NCBI GenBank assembly: GCA_003049465.1
Contig: PYSS01000018.1
Span: 343,836-407,835 of the forward strand
Direction: 5' to 3'
From: Magnaporthiopsis rhizophila
Lineage: Eukaryota; Ascomycota; Sordariomycetes; Magnaporthales; Magnaporthaceae
DNA length: 64,000 nucleotides
A program made the position numbers and the translations under genes. The notes below the pieces were generated by a model, which saw only the letters and a program-made list of their open reading frames with translations, had not been told where the DNA came from and ran no database searches. This document shows, piece by piece, positions 56,926 to 64,000 of the stretch; the first letter of the stretch is position 1; each line of letters begins with the position of its first letter.

Positions 56926-59730
56926 TGTAGGCAGGGTATTAAGGAGTGTTGGGGATAATGAAACGAGTGACTTGACGTGCGATACGTCGGAGGACGAGCA
57001 ACAAGATGTGCTCTAGGGGATGGGCCGTCGCCTGTGTTTGAGGCGCGTGAAGAGGAAGGAGGCAAAACAAGAGTACAAGACGGCGGCTACTGGGCTTTAT
57101 GATACTCAGTCTCCCATCGCACTCTGGTACTCACTCACAGCACAAACCTCCGTCCCTCCTCCGCTGGTGCCTGGAGTCGGGCCGTCTCCACTCTACTGCC
57201 ACCAACCTACCACTGCCCCTGCGTGTGTGAAGACGCCGGGCTGTTCAGGCGGCTGGACGCGCCTCTCCTCTCTCCTCCCACGAAGCAGCAAAAGGTCCAT
57301 GCATGCGACAGGAGTTCCCGTTATAAAAGCCTTCCGGGCGAGGCAGCCCATTTGAGGAAGAGACCCACGCAGACATGCCGGAAGTCAGAGCAATTTCCGC
57401 TTGGCATTGTTGGTTAGTTTCTAGTGTGTGTGGAGTGGTCGGCCGCGTAGAGCCGAGGCTAGACAGCAAAAATCACTCTAGCCATTCATCCGCTGACTGC
57501 CTCATCGACGGGTCAAATGGAGACGAGGAATCCGACATGCTGTTCTGGGTGTCCGTCTGTATTAACCGGGTCTATCTGTTCTGCCAAGGACGAGCTGCGT
57601 GTTTTTGGAGATATGCTCGGCCGAAAAATGGAATCAAGGTGAGGCCGGCCGTTTGTTAGCTCACATCCTTGACATTGGTCAGCTAGAAGAGGCACCCAGG
57701 AAAAGGGGCTCGTGGTCGATGATGCCGCCCAGCTCAACCGTGTGCTGCGTCGTTCTACGAGGCTCTCCAGGCAGGCTCGGCCTGACAGTCCGGCCAGCGC
57801 CGTCCCTCTGTCGGCCGTTAGTGCGGGGTGCCCGTGCATTGTCCACCAGGGTTAAGGGGAGCTGGAGACATGTCAGCTTCGTAAGCGTCCAGCCAGTCAG
57901 AGACGGCTGGCGCATTGACGATGCTACGATCCGATGGCGAGGGGTTTATCGGCCGCCATTAAGAAGGCAGCGCCAACAGCCGACTCCCGGTCTATGAGAA
58001 GTCAGGGGTCGCAGCCAGTCCCAGGCCATGGGAACCTTACCGAAGAGTGGGGCAGCCCACGCGAGAATCCCTACAAATATTGGCTGCTGGCCCCGCGAGC
58101 CAATTTCCTATGATGTCTCGTGTGCGCGCGCGATTTTTCGTTGGTGGGAGGAACAGCGAGGTGCTGTGGTCGGCTGTTATGGATCCCTTGGAGATTAAAT
58201 GTTGACGAGAGATAAAAATACATGATATCCATCATGAAGCAAAAGGATATGGAGGACAGCCGCGCATTTGTTGCCCCACTTGTGGTGGTGGTGATGGCGA
58301 TTCAGGGTCCACCCCCTCCTTTAGGGCTGGTCTGCCCGAACTCCGGGCATGCACCCTGCTGGGGCTTTGGCCAGTCAGGGCAATGATGTGCGCAAAAGGT
58401 AGATAAGGTTGGGCGCTGCTCGGGAGATCAACCGAGGACGAGTTTGACCAAGTCCGACGAGCCTCGACTTCTCGGACTTTTTACATTGGACTTTGAGTAT
58501 TATAACAATAAAGAGCGCTAAAAACTGCTGCCACAGTGATAGCAACTGAAGGCTGGTACATTGAAGCATTTGCGAATTGGGCTATGGCATGATTGAGGCT
58601 GGCGTACCTGCCAAGAAATCTCCGTCTGCCCGAGAAAAAGGATCGAGAAAATGGAGCGCCCCTCAATTTCATGCATGCAGCCAATACACCAAGGGACCTG
58701 AGACCAACACAAGCGAGAAGGAAGCACCAGCCAACAGCGGGTCTCCTTGCGACGCTGCTTTGGATGGTTCTTTCCTTTTTTTTGTCACCGACGTGGCTGT
58801 TGGTGTTGCTCCGGGTAATAGCCTAATCACCGCGTGTCCAACCCTGTGATGTTGTTGGTTCCTGCACTGCTGCAAGAAAGATCTTTCTATATGAAGAGTG
58901 GAAGGGAGCAAGATACCTAGCTACCTAGGCAACTAGCACGAGGCGAGACTTTCAGCTCACCTCGGTCCACAGCCCGGAAGCGGATCATCCTCAGCAGCTC
59001 CAGGGGCGCCTCCATCCGTCACGCCGTCTAGCGAGCGTTTGGGCTGCCGGCCTCACGGGGAAATTACGCAGCAAGAAGCTTGGCAGGACCAATCACCACA
59101 TGCACCTAACCTCCATCACAGCAGTCCTCAGCTCCTCTATCGTGCCCGCTCAGCAAATGGCTCGTAACCGCACATCCGGTCCCCTCTCGTGACTCGTTCT
59201 CTGTGGCGGGCATCGGGTATCGTAACAAACCAACGTTGACCAGCCCGAAGAGGCCGCAACCAGGGGTATCCCGGCCTGTCACCGTGTAAGCCAGGCCATG
59301 GTCCCAGAAAACCAGAGAACAGGCGAGGGGCCGGCTAAGCGGGACGAAATTTCCAGCTTTTGTCTTGTGGTTTTCTTCAGGCTAAATTTGGTGTGGTTCG
59401 TTGGTTTTGGCGTGACGATAGTGGGCCGGAGATAGACTGTTCTCCGGCGTCGTCACCCACAGCCCCTTGGAGGCAGGGTAAAAGTGACGCCGACACCGCT
59501 TCTCGCTTTCCTTCGGCGGTGAATTTCGGCAGCAAAGGGGTTCTTAACCGTTGGTTTCCGTAAACGGGGCGAGTTTTGAGCCCTCGGCATATTTATGCCC
59601 ACCCTCCAAGACCCCGACCAGGACACCACAGCTTGAGATAGGGCGGGTGCCATAGAGAGGCTCCCGGGGTGATTCCAGGTGAACGCTTCACGACCGCCGT
59701 CAAAGATCATATAGCTGTCACCCAGAAAGC
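56926..59730. other. intergenic, no convincing gene
   Basis: Frames such as plus 57599-57997 lack bias. ACCTAGCTACCTAGGCA occurs at about 58915-58931. It includes the promoter of the GH16 gene. Confidence 0.45.
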
Positions 59731-60701
59731 TCAGTCGATGACGACGTCGAACTTGTTCCCGCGCTTCTTTGCTCTTTTGGCACGCATGTACCGCCTCCTC
59801 CAGCAGAAGCACCCGGCCCCAGCCAGGAGCAGGACGGCCAGGGTTACGACGATGCCGACCGCCAAGGATATAGTCTTGCTGCTGGGCCCGCCCGCACCTC
59901 CGTCGGCCGCGTGGCTGGGCGAGGTTGCGCCCCCGGAACTGCCCTGTCATACGCAAGGGAGACGAAGGCGTCAGTAAAACGTTAAAAAGAAAACCAAGGA
60001 AGCCACCTTGATAGCCGAAACCGGCGCCGCTGCCGGGATTTGGGTGTAGACACGCACGCTCAACCACGCCTAACCTGGAAACAAAGAAAGAAGAGAAAAA
60101 AAAAAAAAAAAAAAAGTGTGGCCTGTCGGACCCCAGGAGTACGAGTGAACACCACTTACAGGGGGCTTGCTGCTTTTGGCGTCCAAGATGGAAAAGTATG
60201 GCGACTTCGGAAACACGGGCGCACTACCCGCCGTCGCGTTCGCCTGCGCCTCCGTCTTGACCTCGATTACATACAGTCCCGTCGCGAGATATGGAAGCGG
60301 CGAGGGCATGTTTTTCCACACCCATGATGTTCCGTTAACCCCGACTGGGCGTCCGGGTGCATGTTATCAGCCAATATTCCGCCGCTCCCGACAACTTAAA
60401 GCCGCATACCTGCCAAATTCCTCTTGAAGACGTTGGCGCGGTTCTCCTCGCCGGTGCGGTTGACGACAAGGGCGTGGATTGTCAGGGGCATGTAACGAGC
60501 GTCGATACCGTCCCATTGTAGGGCCAGGTCGGCGCCCTTGGTAATTCCGGTGAAGGTCCGGGTGAAGTCGGCGGCGTAGCTCGGCGCTGCCAGCAGCAAC
60601 AGGAGGGCGGCGACGAGGAGCGGGGTCGGTCCGGGATGAGGGCGGCCAGATGCGGCTGGCGACTCCCGGGAACCGCCGTTGGTCTCTCGATTTCTTGCCA
60701 T
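59731..60701 (-). CDS. single-pass membrane protein with Kre9/Knh1-like extracellular domain
   Basis: Four exons on the minus strand, 60410-60701, 60160-60344, 60007-60069 and 59731-59943, give 250 residues with closing phases. The signal sequence is residues about 27-43 (TPLLVAALLLLLAAPSYA). The outer domain (FTRTFTGITKGADLALQWDG, then PLTIHALVVNRTG...NGTSWVWKNMP...TGLYVIEV) has the strand order of the Ser/Thr-rich GPI-linked, Kre9/Knh1-like N-terminal family. A Gly/Ser stalk leads to a membrane helix (SLAVGIVVTLAVLLLAGAGC) at about 206-228, followed by a basic cytoplasmic tail RRRYMRAKRAKKRG. It may be a wall sensor or wall-assembly protein; this is inferred. Exon 3 is the weakest call: it uses a GTTAG acceptor after a 20-T tract and a GTGGCT donor. 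Confidence 0.8.
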
Positions 60702-61806
60702 TGTTTTCCGTGTCTTTTTTTATGATCTCCACCTCTTACATATACACTGTTCGCCACGCAAGGTGGGCAAATCGAGAAAACAGTCAGGTAACGAATGTGC
60801 ACAAAGCAGAAAAAGAGGCGGCAGCTTTTGCTCCCAGGACAAGCCGAAAAGTAGCAAAACGGGCCGAAGAATAGATGCATATGGCCACGAGCCACCAGGA
60901 CGCAGAAAGAGAGACCTTCGGATGTTGAGTGGCCTAGTAAGCTACCTGGCCAATCTGGATGGCTAAAGTCGCCGCCATAGTAACAGGCCATATGTGGACG
61001 GAGCAAGCACCGAAAGACCTGCGCTTAATATAGCCGTACAATGCGGGCCGACTATCCAAGGCCGTAAACGAGGAGCTGCGCACACAGTCCTCCATCATTT
61101 CATCGACACGCCCGCGCTGGCCTCGCTACGTTGGAATTGGAAGAAGCGCGATGCGATTTGACACCGAGCGCTGAGTGTTCGAGAAGCCGTCCACGGGTGA
61201 CACGAAGAATAAAATCGTCACACACAAGCGGGGAGATGGAGTTCTCACACCTCGTTGCGGCAGAGGAGTAAAAGTGACCCGCAAGGCGGGTGCTTGGTCG
61301 ATTTAGGATAAATGGGAAAAGAGAGCGACAAACCCAGGAGAGCGGAAGCCAAGCAAATTAAATCGACAGCTCCGGCCACCGAAACGGTCCAGCATTTAGC
61401 CAGCGACGTGGGGACGGCAAAGGGAACACGAATGCTGTTTTTGCTGTGTCTGTGCTAATGAACAGAAGGGGAAGATCATAACAAATGGGCCGGCCATCTG
61501 TCAATAGCGTGACATTGGCATTTGCCTGCAAGATTGTGTCTCTGTATTTTAGTTGCACAGGACAGCAACGTTTTTAAGGTATACCGGTTAAATATCTATT
61601 TATGTGCCACAAGAGGCTCACCAAAGAAAAGACATGGCAAATACAGCAGCCTCTCCTGCCTTGAGTATCATCTCCTCGTGGAAACGCGCCTGGATATCCA
61701 CGCCGAGCATTCAAAACCCAGGGCACCAATAGATGACTAAAAGAGAAAAAAAAAAAAGACTCGCAGGATACCGTCAGAGCCAGTCTCTTCCGCGTACAAG
61801 AGCGCC
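60702..61806. other. intergenic, no gene seen
   Basis: Upstream sequence of the membrane protein gene. Only short unbiased frames. Confidence 0.5.
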
Positions 61807-62094
61807 TTATACAGTGTCACGTTGGGCGGCGCACCGGCTCGCTGCATGCCCGGGTGCCGCTCCTGCTTGGCCTCGGAGGGGCAGCTCGCGCTTGCGCGCC
61901 CCTTCTATGACTAGCAGGTGCTTGCTCCTTAGGCGTGACCACCACCGTCGGCGGCAGGCGTCATCGTCGCCGTCTTTGGCACGGCCCGACGTCGGCGCCG
62001 CATCTGCCTTCTTGGCGTCGGACCGGCCCGGACCGTTCCCGGCCTCCTCTAGCGTGCCTCGCTGGCGATTCTGGGCATCTTCAGGTAGTTTCAT
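61807..62094 (-). CDS. possible 95-residue hydrophilic protein
   Basis: The frame begins MKLPEDAQNRQRGTLEEAGN and is rich in Arg, Lys, Asp, Ala and Gly throughout, with no hydrophobic segment. The codons are GC-biased, but overlapping frames are too. A natural-looking stretch in another frame just downstream (QERHPGMQRAGAPPNVTLYK) suggests that the true gene, if any, is spliced. No family recognised. Confidence 0.2.
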   Translation of the reverse strand: MKLPEDAQNRQRGTLEEAGNGPGRSDAKKADAAPTSGRAKDGDDDACRRRWWSRLRSKHLLVIEGARKRELPLRGQAGAAPGHAASRCAAQRDTV

Positions 62095-64000
62095 TTAGCT
62101 GCTACACAAGAAACCGAGCGACGGAAGATTTTGGAAGTTGCAAAAGCGGAACAGAAACGAGGAAAGAAGATCTTGGTCTCGGCTTTCACATGATACAGGA
62201 AGCCTCATTCATGGAAGGCGTGCCAAGTATCGACGTCAAGAGGACGAGGGAGGACTTGTTGTGCAACTGGGTGCGAGTGACCGCTTCCGGGCCACATTCG
62301 CCTCACTTACCATAGGCTGGTGAAGACAAGACCGCGGTGGGAAAGAGACATAAGGCCATGCCAAATGTAAAAAGCAACACAGCCACGCCATTAGAAGTGA
62401 TCCGCATGCTGTTCAGCTGGCGTCTTATGTCTTGGGGCTACCTGCCAGAACGGATCAATAGGTAGACCTACCTTCCGGACCGTCCCGCCAGGATGCCTCG
62501 GACTGACCGGGCTGGACATTTTCAGTCCCAGTCGTTGTTTTTCAGCCCAGTCTGCCGGGATGCAACGACGTATGGCTTGACGGCACCCGACACAGGCCTC
62601 TTAGATTGCATTCACGTTGTCCGTCCTGTCTCAAGCACTCCGCCCATTCCTCCTTCAACATGTCGTATCGCTGAGACAGAGAATGCCACGCTTGGGCTTG
62701 CTATTTGACTACCAAACCTTCAATCCTCACCAAAAAGCGAGCCGATCCGGCCTCGTTCCGCTATTCTCCCGTTGCAGCGGGTCATTGCCCGAATAAGGCC
62801 ATTATAGCGAGCATGCAGCTGCAGCACCGCCTCCTTCTCGGCTCGGGAAGCCTCCGTACCCTCCACCCCGTCCGCGCGGCCTTGGTCCGTCTCCTCCTTC
62901 CGTCTGGGGCCTCCTACCCGGACACTGACAAAGTTTCTCGGGAGCAAAAGCAGCCGAGAAGGAAAAGGTTCCCGCGTAGAAGCCTCCCTGCCTCTTCTTT
63001 TCTTTCCGGCAAAATCGCCGTCCCGTCCTGCACGTCCTGCCTGCTGCGTGGGTGGGCACGGGCGTACAGGCGGCGAAGCATCGGTATGCAGACGCCCTCG
63101 ACAGAACCCAGCCGGTCAGCTGCCGGCAGCCGTCAAGATCAGATAAGATACAGCGCGCTCGGGCAGGCTGGCTGCAATGCAAGCGCGTGATCGGAGCGCA
63201 GAAAGTCGAGGTTAATGGGGCTCGCACGCACGTCAAACGAACAAGGCTGAGTCAAGCCCCCACGTTCCGTTCGCTCACGTCTCATGGGAACGGATGGGAT
63301 ATGCGGGATAGGGATAGGGAGAGGCCTCATTGGACGAACCTTGGCTTGCAGCTGGAAGGAAGCCATGTGCAACCCGGAAATACGGGATAGAAAAAGAAGT
63401 TTCCCGCAAGAGGCACGGCCCTTCACCCGATGATGGTGGGGGATGAAAATGGAAAAGAAAACAGATGTCAAGTGACAAGGAGCCGAGTCTGCTCTTCGGA
63501 CACAGGGCCTAAACTCGGCTGGCTGCCGGTCAAAGCGGCAAGGAGCCATAATTAGCCCAATCGAATCCCCCCCCCAGATCTGGTTAGGCTGAACTTGGTC
63601 AAGACGTACGTACGTGAACCGTCACGCCGACATATGCACCCTAAGACTTATGCCTATCGGTGGGGGAACGAGTGCCATGGAGTATCGATACAGGGACCAC
63701 CCCATAGTCATGGTCTCTTACCACCCCTTTTTCCCATCACCGGTCCCGACCCCGGCCCGGAGGCTTACCGAGACGACGGGGAGAAGAACCGACGGAGAAC
63801 GTTTCTGGACGATCGCAAGCCTTATCCGGCCCACGTGCCATGACATGGGCTCGATGTTTTCCACCGACCTTGCTTTGTCTACGCGGACGTTTTTGTTTTA
63901 TCATCCGATCCGCCCGAGGCTCAAGCACGCAGTCACCGCCAGAAGGGGAAAAGCACGCGAGCTGCGCGCGCGACACTCGGACCCGAAACGGCCCCCCACC
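62095..64000. other. end of window, no convincing gene
   Basis: Frames such as plus 62705-63190 have no motif and no bias. Nothing supported runs off the end of the window. Confidence 0.45.

Noticed and set aside
1..64000. CRISPR arrays, bacterial operons or a secondary-metabolite gene cluster
   Set aside because: No regularly spaced repeats, no bacterial gene layout and no synthase, transporter or pathway-regulator grouping; the genes are split by introns and unrelated in function apart from a loose wall theme.

Overview
The window reads as nuclear DNA of a filamentous ascomycete (Pezizomycotina, most likely a Sordariomycete). The signs are short introns (48 to about 185 nt) with GTRNGT-type donors, CTRAC-like branch sites and YAG acceptors, strong GC bias at third codon positions in the real genes, GPI-anchored and secreted wall enzymes typical of moulds, fungal C2H2 regulators, and an LTR fragment carrying C-to-T/G-to-A differences of the kind left by RIP. 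Six Ns at 41468-41473 and one at 45441 sit in homopolymer runs and mark assembly trouble spots. Most genes had to be rebuilt across introns, so exon boundaries come from splice signals and reading frame, not from transcripts.

Layout. 0.7-4.1 kb: the FACT histone chaperone subunit Spt16 (+). 6.0-6.7 kb: free methionine-(R)-sulfoxide reductase (-), with an apparent 5-nt microexon. 7.5-8.5 kb: dienelactone hydrolase family enzyme (+). 9.0-11.6 kb: secreted GH55 beta-1,3-glucanase (+). 12-17.7 kb: a gene graveyard with remains of a GH18 chitinase, two LysM modules and a frameshifted minus-strand gene, probably a decayed LysM/chitinase locus. 20.7-21.6 kb: multi-pass membrane protein (-). 22.0-23.3 kb: transposon debris, made of a FAR1/MULE-like fragment, a complete solo LTR with target-site duplication, and a truncated second LTR copy. 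24.9-26.0 kb: 24-kDa [2Fe-2S] subunit of complex I (+). 26.5-28.4 kb: kelch protein (-). 31.6 kb: tRNA-Arg(CCG). 31.8-32.4 kb: small secreted cysteine-rich protein (-), visible only after splicing. 35.3-37.6 kb and 46.4-49.4 kb: two C2H2 zinc-finger regulators (-) separated by about 8.7 kb of apparently non-coding sequence. 51.1-52.5 kb: a long ORF without codon bias. 52.9 kb: 84-residue Cys-rich/poly-Q protein (+). 54.6-56.9 kb: GPI-anchored GH16 glucanase (-). 59.7-60.7 kb: single-pass membrane protein with a Kre9/Knh1-like outer domain (-). The rest, to 64.0 kb, holds no convincing gene.

There is no operon-like unit and no biosynthetic cluster. A loose theme is the cell wall: GH55 and GH16 glucanases, a Kre9-like wall protein and the chitinase/LysM remains lie within one 55-kb stretch among housekeeping genes (Spt16, complex I). 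The most noteworthy items are the decayed LysM/chitinase locus, the 5-nt microexon, the hidden terminal zinc exon of the second regulator behind a GA microsatellite intron, the intron-hidden secreted protein, and the LTR with nested palindromic repeats.
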